Part shown: positions 47,111 through 60,954 of the stretch, in pieces
Position numbering within the stretch: position 1 is the stretch's first letter
Layout: every line of letters begins with the position of its first letter
Assembly: GCF_008831285.2 (NCBI RefSeq)
Contig: NC_045150.1
Coordinates: 2,492,001 to 2,556,000 of the forward strand
Length of the DNA: 64,000 nt
Direction of reading: 5' to 3'
Origin: Nymphaea colorata
Lineage: Eukaryota > Streptophyta > Magnoliopsida > Nymphaeales > Nymphaeaceae
The notes under the pieces: model-generated
Seen by the model: the letters and a program-made list of their open reading frames with translations, nothing else
What the model was told of the DNA's origin: nothing
The model's database searches: none
Made by a program: the position numbers and the translations under genes

Positions 47111-47475
47111 TTCAACCTAAAAAAAGCTAGGAAACATGACAACTAATCACTTTAATAACTTCTTTTATAAGTCATTGAAGATCTCTCACAATCTTCAATA
47201 CAAGATTAAATTTTTGGGGTGTTACAATCTACTCCCTTTAAGGTGCATGCATCCATGCGTGTGGGAACCCAGGTTTGAGTGTTGAACCATGCTTTGATAC
47301 CATTGTGACAACTCAATCCACTTCCAAATCGGATTCGAGCCCTTGGTTCAATGTATCATAGCCAGACTCTTAGCAGCTTTGGTTTTAGCCTCAAAAAGGC
47401 TTGAAATTAATCACTTTAACAACCTTTTTATAAGTCTTTGAAGATCTCTTACAATCTTCAATACGAAACTAAACT
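47111..47475 (-). mobile_element. TRIM-like miniature LTR element
   Basis: Two related segments (about 47111-47226 and the 3' part of 47304-47475) share AATCACTTTAA, TTTATAAGTC, TTGAAGATCTCT and ACAATCTTCAATAC in the same order. They flank only about 77 bases. That interval holds, on the - strand, a primer-site match TGGTATCAAAGC (47291-47302, one mismatch to initiator tRNA-Met). It also holds a purine tract AAAGGGAGTAGAT next to the terminus TGTAACACC. This is the layout of a terminal-repeat retrotransposon in miniature. The outer parts of the repeats have diverged and the target duplication is not found. Confidence 0.55.
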
Positions 47476-49698
47476 TTTGACATTTTATATCTAGCATTCT
47501 AAATGTTTCCTTTTACATCTATCTTATTTGTTAAATAGAGTGAGATGTTCATAATGTGGTGTTTTTATCTCTTTCATACCACATAACTAATCCCAAGTTA
47601 ATAACCCTCGTAAGCCATTTAAGAGATCATGTTGTCATTATGAGATCATAATGCACATATTTGAATAACCAAATCAAGATCTAGAGGAGAGCCTAGATCC
47701 TTAGTGAAATGTAAGGCAAATATAATTTACTGTAGTGCTTTTCGACTCTCACAAATATAAGAAAGCTTTGTTTTATAGTACATTAACACAATGGCAGAGA
47801 TACGTGGGGTCTCTGTGAGGCATATGCTCCATAGAGTCTACTTAAAACCTTATTTTCAGTGATTGAATCTAGGAGGATTTGGGTCCAGTTATATAGTTGA
47901 ACCCCACGAAATTCAAGTCACTGCCTCAAGGCTAATTGAAAATTTGTTAACCATATATTTAGCACCCCATAGAAAAAAAATTTCTGGCTTCACCTTTGCA
48001 TTAGCGATACCACAAGTTGCAGTATATATATATGTTGACTCAGTGATGAATGAAAAAATATCCATGTTTCATCATTGTGCGAGTACTACTTAAAGATACA
48101 TAGATGTCTTACTTTTTCTACTGCCCTATGTCATTTAATTATGCCTCGAGGAGAAAGGTTAATGATGTTACTTTGTCATGGAGACATGCTTAAACAACAA
48201 CTAATCCTAATTCAATGGGAATGAGTAGTTAAAGAAGGTTATTTGTTGTTTGAGCCTTCCCCATATCCCGTAAAATTAACATGATTCATTCTATGCATAT
48301 TAGGAAAATGACTAGGACTAGTTAAGCATGAACTTAGCTGGCCTAGGCGTTGCAGATTTTGAATATTAGACGAGTTTGTCCAATGATACTACTTTCTTTT
48401 TTAAGTAGGAGAAAAATTGGGTAGGTGATTAACATCAATTGTCATCATTCAGTTCGAAAAATAGAGAACTAAAGTGTTGGATAACTTCATCCCATGCCCC
48501 AAATCGGCAGCGATTAGATCAATTAGATTGTTTAGCTGATCATACTGATCTCATGAGCATTAAAATGCCTTGAGAGATGTAGCATATCTTGTTTGACTGG
48601 CGGACTAGTGTAAGTCTTGTCGTCAATTTGATTCTCATAGACGCTACTCATTTGGACTGCAAACAATATATGCACAACACTCTAATTGATAGGTATACCA
48701 CTCTCCACTCAGGTTTAGAAGTAGCCATGGACCCTGATAGCATGGAGAAAAAGGAAGGGACTTCGATCTCTTGGAGGTATCCCATCCCCCCTCGCGAGCA
48801 TTGAAATGAAAATTTGTAATTTTCAGCTAAATGAATCTTAAAACCTACCATAACCTTCCAAACGCATTTCTAATACATATTTATTTAAAAACACATAAAA
48901 CATACATGGATTAGCTGGCTAGGGTTGCACATTAGAGCGAAACTGCATTTGAAACCTAACCCTTATATCATGTTAGGTGATCTCAATAGAATTCAGACCA
49001 AAATTTTCATCTTTCATACAAAGACAACTTACTGTCAACACCAACCTACCAAGCAGGAATTGCAAAATTCTCAACCCCAACATATGCATGTAACTAACAA
49101 TGGAGTTCAAATTGAGCGGAAAAAGCCCAAATGGGAATATTTTGGGAATTTCATATTGTTTTAGGCCTAACCTATTTTAGAGTTACCTAATTGACTCTTA
49201 CCGTGTAGTTAGGCCCGATAAGACGAAGTAATTAGCAACTTGTTTTTACAAAACTAACTTTTTGAAGGAAATGACAAAAACCTCTCAATATTAAAGTCAA
49301 ATGCAAATGTTTACCACAACAAATAAGTAGATCAAAACTCTTTGAAGCTTAAGCGTGTTTTTCTATTAAAATGCAAGTGTATTTTTATAAAATTCTCAAT
49401 TTGTAAACTAGTGGCACTGCGAGAACGGGCCAATGACAGATAAATTAGGCAGTGGTGCTTAACTAGCTCACTTTAGTGGGTTCGGAGAAAATCGGCCGGA
49501 CTCACCTAAGCCAGGAAAAGCTGAGAATAAAGCCCCGACCAGGACCTAGGGCTCAGTTCGGGCTTGGTAAGAGACGACACTTGGTTTGTAATTTGAACAC
49601 TTATGAAGGGTATTTTAGTAATAATGTATATCAGTAGGTTTTACACAAAGTTAGCTTCTCCTCCTCCCCCTTCGACATTTTGGGGTGGCGCCTAGACT
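47476..49698. other. Spacer upstream of MetRS, no gene seen
   Basis: Short frames at 47863-48093, 48589-48804 and 48925-49164 have no recognisable domain. A pyrimidine-rich CTCTCT run at about 49711-49740 probably lies near the start of the MetRS transcript; no convincing TATA box was found. Confidence 0.45.
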
Positions 49699-49774
49699 CC
49701 TAGTAGAAGAATCTCTCTCTCTCGCTCGCTCTCTCTCTCTGAGGGAATTGCTCCGACGTAGTTGGGATTTCGTG

Positions 49775-49992
49775 GTGAGTTCCTTTTCTCCCCGTCTTTC
49801 GTTGGTTCTGCAATTTCTGGGATTTTTTTCATGCTGAGATGAGAAAGAGAGAGCCGTGGGTGGAGCAAGTGGAGCTTTGAATTTGTGGGCTGGGTGAAAT
49901 TTCATGGGGTATTTGTGTAAAGCAGTGGTTGGTGCCTTGGTTTTGCTTTTGTTCGCTGTGTTCAAGAACTTGCTGTTGTTAGTATTTTTCAG
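49775..49992 (+). other. Probable 5' UTR intron of MetRS
   Basis: A GTGAGT donor at 49775 and a TTTTTCAG acceptor ending at 49992 bracket an AT/T-rich 218-base segment just upstream of the start codon. Splicing it out leaves a leader with an in-frame stop (TAG at 49759-49761), which supports the ATG at 50055 as the true start. Leader introns are common in plant housekeeping genes. Confidence 0.55.
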
Positions 49993-50054
49993 GTTCCTTG
50001 ATTTCTCGGAGCAACGAGCTCTTTGCTCTTGGGGTTCGAGGCGAAGAGGGAGAG

Positions 50055-52546
50055 ATGGGAGAAGCCACCGGTGGTCGGACGCCGAAGCTTCCGATCGACG
50101 GCAGGAGAAATGTGCTCATTACGAGCGCTCTTCCTTACGTCAACAATGTTCCCCATCTTGGAAATATCATCGGATGTGAGTCTGTGTTGTGTGAAAATGG
50201 AGCTTTTTTATTGGGAATTTCCTGTGGGCTTTCTGTTTTTCGGCTGTTTGCTTATTGAGTGCCTTTTGTGCTGATTTCTGAAGGCGTTTTGAGCGCGGAT
50301 GTCTTCGCGAGGTACTGTCGCCTTCGCGGCTACAATACTGTATACGTTTGCGGGACAGATGAGTACGGAACGGCCACAGAGACGAAGGCAATGGAGGAGG
50401 GTTGCTCCCCAAAAGAGATTTGTGACAAGTGTGTTCCTCTATTTGATCTGTGGATGATTCTACTTTTGGTGCACTTCTGTTTAGTGGGTTTTCCCCCTAG
50501 ATGACATAGCGTTGTTTTGTTTTCTTCCTCTGTTCATAATTTGAGTATGTCACGAGTAGTTTATGAATAGATGGTGGGTTTATTGGGGTGCTCTCTTCTT
50601 GCTACATGTAGTGTGGTGCCTTGGCGACTCCCTTGCTTCTAATTCTGATAATGTTTTCTAATGGTTTCTACTACTTGCTAACAGCGTTCTACATCTTCCT
50701 GTTAACTCGCTTTAAGGTGGTGTGGAAGTGGGGAAGGAGAGTTTTTCGGAGAAAAGAATTTGATAGTTGAACGAATATCCTGTTGGAGAAGTTTGTTTGT
50801 CATGCGGTTATTTAAAGGAATGAGCTTCTGTTTCTTTTATTATGGACAGTGTGCTAAGAATATGTAGTCAAGGGATTTTGCTAATGTTCTCCGTACTCCT
50901 AAATGTCTTTCTTTTAATATAAAATGCACTTACAGAGCATCAATAGTTATACCTGATAAAAGTTGCATAGTAGTGTGAAGTTGGGTTAAAATGATTTTAC
51001 GTATAGCCACATGAGTTTCCGGCCTTTCACTGAACAATATTGAGTTGAATTTGTGAATATGGGAAGAAAAAGGAGAGCATTTAGGATAACTGTAAAGTGT
51101 AAAAAGAAAAAAAAAACCTTTTTTCCTTGTGGAAATTGAATAATTTTTAGTTGTTTAATGTTTATATTAATGAATTATGGAAGAAGAATTATTAACATGT
51201 TGATCTGGACTTCCTCTTTCTTTAAGGTCATCAACAAAAAGTTGAAAACAAATAAGCCAGAACTAGATGCGTTCACGATACTTCAGCTGATGAAGCACTG
51301 TTACCTTCTTTTCTTGGTACTGTTATGCACTTTTTGTTACGTTTTATTCTTAGATTTTTGGTTGGCATATGCAAATTATGTTGCGGAGGAGCATTTTGTG
51401 GTGGATTTGACATGTTTGCAGTGCTTTGGGTTTTATTTTCCTTTTTCAAACAATATTGCTGTTTTCATGTTTTCTTATCCAATTGGGTACAGTTAACCGG
51501 TGATATCATATAAGATACATGTAGATAATAGGTCTTTTCTTTTCAAGACTGTCGCATCCCTGCATTGTTCTGTCAACTTAGCCGTGCTTGTTTAATTGAT
51601 ATAGGTACCATGCAATCCACAAGGAAATCTATGAATGGTTTGATATAGGTTTTGATCACTTTGGGCGTACATCTAGCCCTAATCAAACTGTTGTCTGCCA
51701 AGCAATATTCAATAAACTCCTGGAGAACAAGTGGCTCACTGAGAATACAATGCAGCAGGTATGGGTCTTCTCATTTTACTACAGAATCTGAGTTGTGTGA
51801 GTGTATAATCCATTTATTCTGATTGAAAGGTGTCATTTCTCATTTAGTAAGTAGTAGCCATGATTTTTTCTTTTTCTTTTTTTTCTTGGTCTGAAGGGTC
51901 AGGTCTTATTTTTCCCATTTAACTTTTGATTTTGCAGCTATATTGTGACACTTGCAATCGCTTTTTGGCTGATAGACTTGTGGAGGGCACATGTCCCACG
52001 GCTGGATGTGATTATGGGGATGCTAGGGGCGACCAATGTGAAAAATGTGGAAAATTATTAAATCCAACTGAGCTTATAGATCCAAGGTGCAAGGTATATA
52101 ATGGGAAATGGGAATTGTGTCAATCGTTAAATTTTAACCTTTTATTTTATATGCTTAAGGAAAACTGTCCAATTAGGAGACCCATGACACTTGGGACATT
52201 ATGTCTCAGCATTTGGAAGATTTGGTTATGTATTGGGTCTGTAAAATATTCCTGAACTTTATTTTTTTTTAGGTCTGTCGATCTTCGCCCCGCATCCGTG
52301 ATACAAATCATTTGTTTCTAGAACTCCCATTGTTGAAAGATAAATTAGAAGAGTATATCAATAAGATGTCAGTTGCTGGATCTTGGAGCCAAAATGCAAT
52401 TCAGGCAACACATGCTTGGTTAAGAGAAGGTTTAAAGTCTCGGTGTATAACCAGGGATCTGAAATGGGGAGTACCCGTGCCTCTTGAGAAGTTCAAGGAT
52501 AAGGTAGTGCTGGGACTAAGAACTGTATGAATTACCTCTTCAATAT

Positions 52547-52603
<57 letters not shown>

Positions 52604-55600
52604 ACTTTAAAATAGTGCCTTTTTGATAGTGGCTATGCCACACCTTATATTTTTAGGTATTTTTCAGAAATAATTATGCAGATGTAGTCATTCTTTTAAG
52701 AACGTATAACATATAAGATGCTTTTAAAAGCAAAAGAATCTCACTTTTAAAATTTTATCTACCCATTTAAAGAATGTTATTTCTGTTTTTTGTAGATCAT
52801 TATTTTTAAAATATAAAGTTCACATCCATAAGGTAGGTTACAGAAAAATGACTAAACTGTTAAGAATGAAGGGTATTGTAAAACCAGTCCTAAAATGGGA
52901 CTGATTGAACATGTATGTACATATCACTGTCAAAGATATTGGAAAATTTTCAAATAAATGTGAGGAAAGTGGAAAATAAAGGAAATTAAAAAGGGGAAAA
53001 TTTGTGATATTTTGAAAAACTGCAAAATGTTTGTCATTTTTTTGGAAAAGTTATTTTTAATTTATTTTAATCTTTTTGATGCTTCCTTGAACATATTATT
53101 AGACATTTTGAATTTAGATCAATGTTTTTGTAAGAAAATTGGTAGGTAAAAAACTCAGACCTTCACATTTTTTTTATTTTTTAAATGATTTTATATATCA
53201 ATATATGCATATATGTATGTATATAACTATATATGTTTGTGTGCATGTATATATAAGGCGCATACACATGTGTATGTGTGCATGTGCATGTGTTTATGTA
53301 CGTGGTTGCGTTTAAAGGTTCGATTCTGACTTGAAAAGATTCTATTAGGTATTTTATGTCTGGTTTGATGCGCCTATTGGGTATGTATCAATAACGGCAT
53401 GTTATACACCAGAGTGGGAGAAGTGGTGGAAGAATCCTGAAAATGTGGAGTTGTTTCAGTTCATGGGCAAAGACAATGTGCCATTTCACACTGTGAGTTT
53501 ACTTCCTACAACTTTTTGGAAAATTTTTAGAACCAAACCTTATTAAAATGAAACAAACTTATTCACTAAACAGTGAATGGTCACTGCATGCTTTTCCTCT
53601 GTTCTATCTTCTTCAAAATGCTTGGACTGGTATGACAGGTGTGGTTATTACAGATAGTAAATCTGTCTCTTGTATGACATTGTCTTACTGGATGGCTGTT
53701 TTTTTCTTTTTCCAAATGCTTATATTCATTACTTGACTCTTAATCCAACTTTTCTATCTTTTGAGTTACTGCATGTATGCTTCCCGAAGTCCTAATTCGG
53801 TCATGGGGCTCTGTCCCTATAATGAGGATTACTTGATTGAAAGACACAGAAATGAGTAAAGATATTTGGCTAGGATTTGAAAACTGTCCCATGTGTCATC
53901 TGTGCAGGTTGTGAGCTGTTTTTTTTCTGCCAGTTCAGCCTAGACTGGTCAATGAACTGGTTAAAGAGCGTACTGGCTTTTACCTGGATCTTAGAGATAG
54001 GGATGGCCTTGCCTGTCTATTCAGAGTTGGGTTCGACTTCTGAGCCCAGTCTAATCTGTGCAGATCAGTTTGATCAGGTAATGGCCCATTGGTGGGCCAG
54101 CCATTTTTTAACCTACACAAAAATGAGCATTTTGATGCATACACTCCTATAGTTATTAGTTACAAGATAACAGGACTTGCAAAGACCTTGAATCCTTTTA
54201 CAGATTGGAAGTGACGTTGACCTGTTCACAACCATTTATTATTTCATGTTTTGTGATTAGGTCTATGTTGTTAAGGCGTTGCCTAGGCACAGCTCCTTCA
54301 TTCATTGCCTGAGTCCAGCACTTAGGGAATGTAAGGTGGGCGTGCGCCTATGCTAACAGCTGGTCACGCCTATATGGGACTGGGTGTGCCTCTGCCTAGT
54401 CCATTGAAGTCAAAGGGACACTCATCTAACTCAACAGGGTTCTTCCTTCTTAAAATCTTTAATCAGGATTAAATATTGTTGGAGACCGGTGTGGTGTTAA
54501 TGTTTAAGTTGTGGAAGCCTAAGAGATAGTCTTCCACTCTTGCTTGAATGTGGGAATGGTTATTTAAGCAAGCAGAAGACACATATTTCATTCATGTCAA
54601 CTTCATTTAGGCGATAATTCAGATGATGATGGGCTTGCATCTTCTTCTTCAGATCACTGATCACTATGCATTTTTTGTTATAATTTATGAATTGAAATGA
54701 ACATTTGAGTCTAGGAACTTATCGAATGATTTTCAGTTTCTTGAAGCTTCAATGATACAAACTTTATATTTTGTCTTCAGTATACAAGTATAATATAAAT
54801 CATAAAGTATTGACTGTTATGGATGGTTGTTATATATCACTATTAGCCATAAACTCATATTATATAACTTAATACTTAATAGCTTAATATATATAATAGT
54901 TATTTTCCACACTTTTTAACATATATATTAGGTTATATATGACAATCGGATATATTATATAATTTATATTATATAATATTGACTGTATGTAATACATACA
55001 GCCATAATTTGTTAAATGGTCACCTAAGTGCACCTCGGTGCACCTAGGCACTAGGTGGGACCTGTCGCGCTGGCTGCACCCAATGACTTTGATAACTTAG
55101 GATTAGATTGCTTCCTTTTCTTTGTCGTGTAAAAGTGTATACAGCTTGTCATATCAAAAGGTCAAGTTTAACTGTAGGGGGGAGTGTAGAGAATATTTCT
55201 AGCATCCATGGTTCTTCATGTAACAATCTATTTTTATGTATTTCTTGGATTTAGGTCATCATAAGGTAAGCAAGCAGTTCACTTTTGTACTCTTTTCCCT
55301 TTAGGGTAGGTCACTTTATGAGCAATGGAGGTTATTAGAGCAAGCCTATATACTTCTAGATCACGAAATCTATCTCCTTTTGGCACTCAAGTGAATCAGA
55401 TTCTGACTATGTATATTGAAATGCACATCTTTTATATTTTTATATCTATGGGGTTTCTTAGACGCTCATGGATTTGCCGGATCATTTGCTAGGCTAGGCT
55501 TTTAGGAACTTAAATTAAAAGAACATGGTGAATGAAACAGATGTCTGACTATCTATATTGAAATGCACATCATAGAGGTATCCTTTTAATGAAGCTGCTT

Positions 55601-58600
55601 GCATAGTATAACCATCTTCGCTTCTGTGAACTTGTCTTAGTATACATCAAAGGATATATGTGATTTTCAATTTACATTATGCTTATGTTGGTTGTAGATT
55701 TTGTCATGATGCTTCATGAATATTTTGAATATTGGAAGCTAATTTGGCTTTGATTTTTTTTTTTTAAAGTTTGTTTGTTTGGTTAAACTTGTCTTGCTTT
55801 ATTTATTTCAGGTCATGTTTCCTTCAACATTGTTGGGTACTGAAGAAAGCTGGACATTAATGAAAACTATCAGTGTCACAGAGTATTTAAATTATGAAGC
55901 AGGTCTGCTTTTTGGGTTGGTTTGCTTACTTAGTTATTTTAGTTTGTTGCTTTTGAGATAATCTCAAAGTCCCAGAATTCAGTGTAAACTTGGTTTGCAA
56001 TTCTTTTAGCATCATCTTAGTTTTAAAGCATTATCTTTCATTGAAGGGGTTCTGTCCAGTAGGAATTATGTACTTATTGTTGCTAGGGTCATCCTTTCTA
56101 AAGACAGGCCTTCTGAATGTATAGGGGATTTGTTGCTTTCTTGGTGGATACATCGCCAAGAATGAATGGGATGTCCACTATGGTTGAGTGGATGGCCTAC
56201 ATGTAATAGTCAATGACTGAGTAGGATTTTCTCCTACTTGGTTAGTTCTTCAACTTATTTTTCATATCATATTTTCTGGATTATGGTGGTCACTATAAAT
56301 TTATAATTATTTTGTGACTACCATGTCCAGGAAAGTTCTCCAAAAGTAAAGGAGTGGGAGTTTTCGGCAATGATGCAAAAAATACAAGCATTCCGGTTGA
56401 AGTGTGGCGCTATTACTTGCTAACTAATCGACCTGAAGTAGGTTAAGTTTCACCTTTTTGTTTGCCTGATTACTTAGAGAACTTGTGATGATTTCATTGG
56501 ATGGCCTGAGCTTATATCTCCTGTGCTCTTTGTTCTTAGGTGTCAGACACCTTGTTTACATGGACAGATTTACAAGCAAAACAAAACAGCGAGTTGCTGA
56601 AGAACTTGGGAAACTTCATTCATCGAGTGTTGAGCTTTGTTGCAAAACGGGAAGGTTAGCATTGTCCCCATAACTAGGCAAACATAATTTTCTTATTCTC
56701 TGCTGTACCTATTGTTGGTCATTGGTCCCAGCCATGTTGAGGATTGGTGCGTTAGGGTAGGAAAGTCTCAATGTCTTGTAGAAGAAAATTCCAAAGCACA
56801 GTTCCTCAGATGAAAAATGGCAGGTGTTATCTTCTAAGGTGTGAAGCCCTTCATGGGTATTACATGCATCACTGGATGGGGAATGGGGATGGTAGGATGT
56901 TGGACAGGAATAAGTGGTGACATCGTCAGGAATTTGACTGCTGACTGGAGGAGACGAGTGATGAGGATTTTGGAGGAAAGGTAGAATGGTTACTGGTGCA
57001 TGGGAAAGGGAACGAGATTGGAATAAACTTGAAATTTAACCTTTCCTTTTTTTTTCCCCTTAAATTATGAAAAGGTGGATAATGGTCCATGTTAGACTGG
57101 AACTCGTGACCAAGCCTTGCCATGTTTTGGCCTGGATTTATTTGCGGGACCCTTTAGAAATGTGTGCCATGTGCCAAAAACAGAGTGGGTGGATGGATAC
57201 CTGGGATCTTGTCCACCCGGAGATTGTTGTTCTTGCATCTTAGAGATTTGTAATGGACCATGTGTCAGACCCTGTTCTTGTTGTCTACAAATTGTAAATA
57301 GTTCTGAAGTGCAAACACTGTTTCTACTGATTCTTGGTCATTAATATAGGAGAAGGGTATGGATCAATAGTTCCAGATGCACCTGATGCAGAGTCACATG
57401 CTTTAACAAAAAAATTTGGGGATACTGTTGGCGACTTAGTTGAGCAGTATCTGGAAGCTATGGAGAAGGTGGTAGTACAGTCCTATTTCTCTCCTTTACC
57501 GCTGATTTTGTGGGATATTTGTGATTCATGTCACCATACTTTCTAAAATTTGTAATTTCTTCTCTTTAATTTTTTTCTTGTCAGGTTAAGCTGAAACAAG
57601 GATTAAAAATAGCAATGACAATTTCTGGTGAGGGGAACTTGTATCTGCAAGTAAGATCTCCATTTTTTTGCAGTGCGGTATTTGTTTTACATTCTTCTAA
57701 TTGCCATGTAACACCTTGAAGGTTATTTTACAAATTGTATAGGAGAGTCAATTCTGGAAGCTCTACAAAGAGGACAAGACTTCTTGTTCCATCGTAATGA
57801 GGACATCAGTTGGGCTGGTTCACTTATTGGCATCTCTTTTAGAGCCTTTCATGCCTTCTTTCTCTGTCAAGGTAAGGCTATAATCTAATTGACCTTTTGA
57901 GTAGTAGAGCTTTTCTGGGGCCATGTCTTACATCTCAATGTTATGTCTGTTCTTTGATAGTTGCTTAATTCCTTTTTGTACTTCTGGTAACATGTGTAGG
58001 TGCTTCAACAACTAAATTTGCCTTGTGAAACGTTATCATTTTGTGAAGAGAATGGGAATGTTGGTAGGGCTCGGCGGCCTTGGGAAATAATACCTGCTGG
58101 CCACAAAATAGGTCAACCAGAGCCATTGTTTGTAGAAATGGTATGTCTATATAAGCTCCTATTGGTTCTTATTTTTCCCTACTAATTAAGGAACCTTAAA
58201 ATCCTAGCAAATTTTGTGCCTTGCAGAAAGATGAAGAAGTAGAGAAATACAGAGAGAGGTTTGCTGGAAGCCAAGCTGACAGGATAGTCAAAGCTCAAGC
58301 TGAAGCTGAAGCAAAGAAGGTTGTTAAACAGCTGCAGAAAGCAACCATTTCAGGTGATGTTCTTTCTGATATATGTAAGTGTATTCCAGTATATTTTAAT
58401 ATGCCAGTCATTTAAACTATCTGATCTGTTGCTATTTTTAGGCTGTATTGCTTTGTGCATACGGTGTAACAGTAATGGTCATGGAATTTCATAGTTTCTT
58501 TTGTTTGGCGGAAGTGTTAGTTTTTTTTCTCTCTTTCTGCATCTCTTCTATGACAGATGAAACAACAAAAAAAAAGAAACAAACAAAATCTGCAGCAGCA

Positions 58601-59693
58601 GCAAAAGGAAAGGATGCTGAACCTGAGATTTCTGTTGCAAGGCTTGATATCCGTGTTGGCCTCATCACTAAGGCTCAGAAGCATCCGGATGCTGATTCAC
58701 TGTATGTTGAGGAGATAGATGTTGGTGAAGCATGTCCACGTACTGTTGTTAGTGGCCTTGTCAAGTACATCCCTCTCGAGGAAATGCAGGTGCTGTTTCT
58801 CCTCTAACTGTCATGCCTTCTGACATTCTTAAACCAAATAATGTGTTCTTAACTTCTTTGACCCGTCTGCAGCTTCACCATAGTGTTTTAAGTCAATCTC
58901 ATGGCATAGCTGCAGGAGTGGCATCATTTGTTCTCATTTCATATTGTGTAGTTTTTCTGGCTTTGGAAGATCAATCACCTTATTATAAATTGCTATTGCT
59001 GTGGCACTATATCTGTCGCATATGCCAAATTAATTTAAAAAAAAAAGTGCTTCTTTGAGCATATTATTGGCCCTTGCTCTTCAAAGCAATTTGAATTGTG
59101 GGTTCCAGCTAATATAATACGATTCTTTTGCATTAAAGTCATTATGTGAAAAGCCTCTTTAGATTATTAGGGGCTGTATTTTTATCAATTTATAGTCTAA
59201 AGGTATAACATGTTATGTTGGATAACCTGAAGACTTGTTTGCAATCAATTTCCAGAATCGGAAAGTTTGTGTGCTTTGCAACCTGAAGCCAGCAGCCATG
59301 AGGGGCATCAAGTCGCAAGCCATGGTTCTTGCTGCCTCGAACAATGATCACACGATTGTAAGATACATTTGTGAAGTTGTCATTTTTTCTGTTCTTTAAG
59401 GGCGTATTCTTCCCTGCTTCCATCATGTAGTTGCTTATGGAAAATCGATTCTTCTTCTTAAGGTTGAGTTGGTGGATCCTCCAGAGTCTGCCTGTGTTGG
59501 GGAGAGGGTGAGATTTCCTGGTTTTGATGGCAGCCCCGATGATGTGCTGAATCCAAAGAAGAAAGTTTGGGAAACGGTGCAGGTTGACCTGAGAACAACT
59601 GAAGATCTTGTTGCCTGTTACAAGGATGTGCCTTTCACGACCTCAGGTGGTGTTTGCAAAGTTTCATCTATTCGTTGCGGCACAATTAGGTAG
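50055..59693 (+). CDS. MetRS: Cytosolic methionyl-tRNA synthetase with C-terminal tRNA-binding domain
   Basis: Seventeen coding exons join in frame: 50055-50175, 50284-50428, 51605-51758, 51938-52093, 52273-52503, 53349-53492, 55812-55902, 56331-56437, 56540-56654, 57350-57468, 57585-57650, 57743-57871, 58000-58140, 58227-58353, 58557-58789, 59256-59357, 59463-59693 (TAG). They give 803 residues, close to known plant cytosolic MetRS. The enzyme charges tRNA-Met using ATP. Class I signatures are HLGN (34-37, the HIGH site) and FSKSK (350-354, the KMSKS site). A zinc insertion has cysteine pairs at 143/146, 159/164 and 174/177. [11 protein letters not shown] marks the second half of the Rossmann fold. 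A Lys/Glu-rich linker (about 570-636) leads to an EMAP-II/Trbp111-like tRNA-binding domain (about 640-803: [22 protein letters not shown]). No transit peptide is seen, so the cytosol is likely. All splice sites are GT/AG. Confidence 0.95.
52545..52602. repeat. (AT)n-(GT)n microsatellite in MetRS intron 5
   Basis: Alternating AT units pass into about twenty GT units, 42 bases after the donor at 52504. Confidence 0.9.
54266..55097. mobile_element. hAT/MITE-like insertion in MetRS intron 6
   Basis: The left side reads TGTTGTTAAGGCGTTGCCTAGGCAC. The right side contains inverted CACCTAGGCACTAGG phrases and ends TTTGATAACTTAG, the inverse partner of the left TGTT(G/A)T edge. GCCTAGGC-rich ends with TTATCAA edges are a recurrent plant MITE pattern. 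The interior is AT-rich with TATATAA palindromes (54780-55010) and no coding capacity. It lies in the longest MetRS intron (53493-55811) and leaves the splice sites untouched. The boundaries are approximate. Confidence 0.5.
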
Positions 59694-60954
59694 TTTCATG
59701 GATGGTTATACCTTTCTGCTTATCTGTTGGCGGTAATGATTTTGACTCCCATATATTTATTGTTTACATATTGATTGAGACTCAATGAAATTGAGCTTCA
59801 GAGGACTTTCTGGGTCTAATATTTCATTTGGAATGAAATGTTATCATTGATTGCTTGGAAAGCATTATTCTTTTCTGGTTTTTGGTATGATGGAGCAGTT
59901 ACCTACATCAGGAAGCATGTCCTTGAATCGTTTAGGCACCAGTCTGAACATCTGTAAGCATCTATCCTGTCTACAAAGTGCACCTGGCTTTTGCTGACTG
60001 AGGTAATCGGCTGTATCTACAAGCTAATGCATCTTACATGCACACAGTTGAGGAGTTGTTTCTGTGATAGAGAAAAAGCCGATCGTACCATTAAAAGGTT
60101 GGTAGCAGCAGCTGCAAACGATCAAGGTTAATTTCTTCACTGGAAGTGCAGGATATGTTACATGTAACTGGCAAAAGAATTCGTGATGAAAGGAAGACTG
60201 TGTGAGTGTTTAACGTGAGTATTCAAAGGATTAGGTTTTGCAACAGCATGGTAGGAGAGATACATCCTGAAGTGAAGCATCTCTTCCTTTTCCTTTTTCC
60301 TTTTCCTTGCTTTTTCCTTTTCCTTGCTTCTGAGGTTCAAGACTGCTTCGAGACTTGGTGAGGAGCAGTACATCAATCAACTAGAATATCTTGCATCCAC
60401 CATTTGCAGTTTGGAGGATTGGAGGAATAACGCTCAAGGTGCATCCACCATTTGCAGTTTGGAGGAATAACGCTCAAAGAATTGAACTGATGACTGGACT
60501 TTTGTTTGCCCACCAGTTCGACCAGCTAAGTCCTGCCAGCTATTAATTAAAAAAAACGTCACGCAGTTATTTGATTGTGGAAACTCAAAAGGAGTTTGGA
60601 ATGGTGGGTTCCGCCTTGATTCAAATCTAAAGGGTGTCTTTTCTTATGTACGTCAATATGCACAGATTCTGCGGCCAATGAGACGCACAAGTGATCTTAC
60701 TGCTGTTCTCAAGAGCGTTCACGCCGGGCTTTCCTCTCAACCCATATCAAGAAAGTTATCTGAACATGGCTTCTGAATGCAACCATTGGTAAGGTTTCTT
60801 GAATGGGTTCTGTATACAGAGATTGCCTCAGAAATGGCATATATCAAAAAATTTCTGGCTCTGCTCCTAGCAATGGTCCATTTCGTGACGATGCCAATAT
60901 GATCAGTCATTCAAATCGGCCGATTCAGCCCTGTGATAGTTGGTATTTCAATAA
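59694..60954. other. MetRS 3' flank and spacer
   Basis: The first 200 bases or so are probably 3' UTR. Further on there is a CCTTTTCCTTGCTT-type pyrimidine run (about 60285-60330) and a duplicated segment at 60393-60480. No other gene is supported. Confidence 0.5.
60393..60480. repeat. Tandem duplication, period 48 bp
   Basis: GCATCCACCATTTGCAGTTT at 60393 recurs at 60441, followed in both by GGAGGAATAACGCTCAA. The first copy has an extra 8-bp repeat (GGAGGATT). Confidence 0.85.

Noticed and set aside
49904-50258. Alternative upstream starts for MetRS
   Set aside because: The frame at 49904 lies in a probable leader intron and is out of frame. The frame at 49998 begins with TTG, not ATG. 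An in-frame stop lies upstream in the spliced leader, and ATG 50055 matches the family start.
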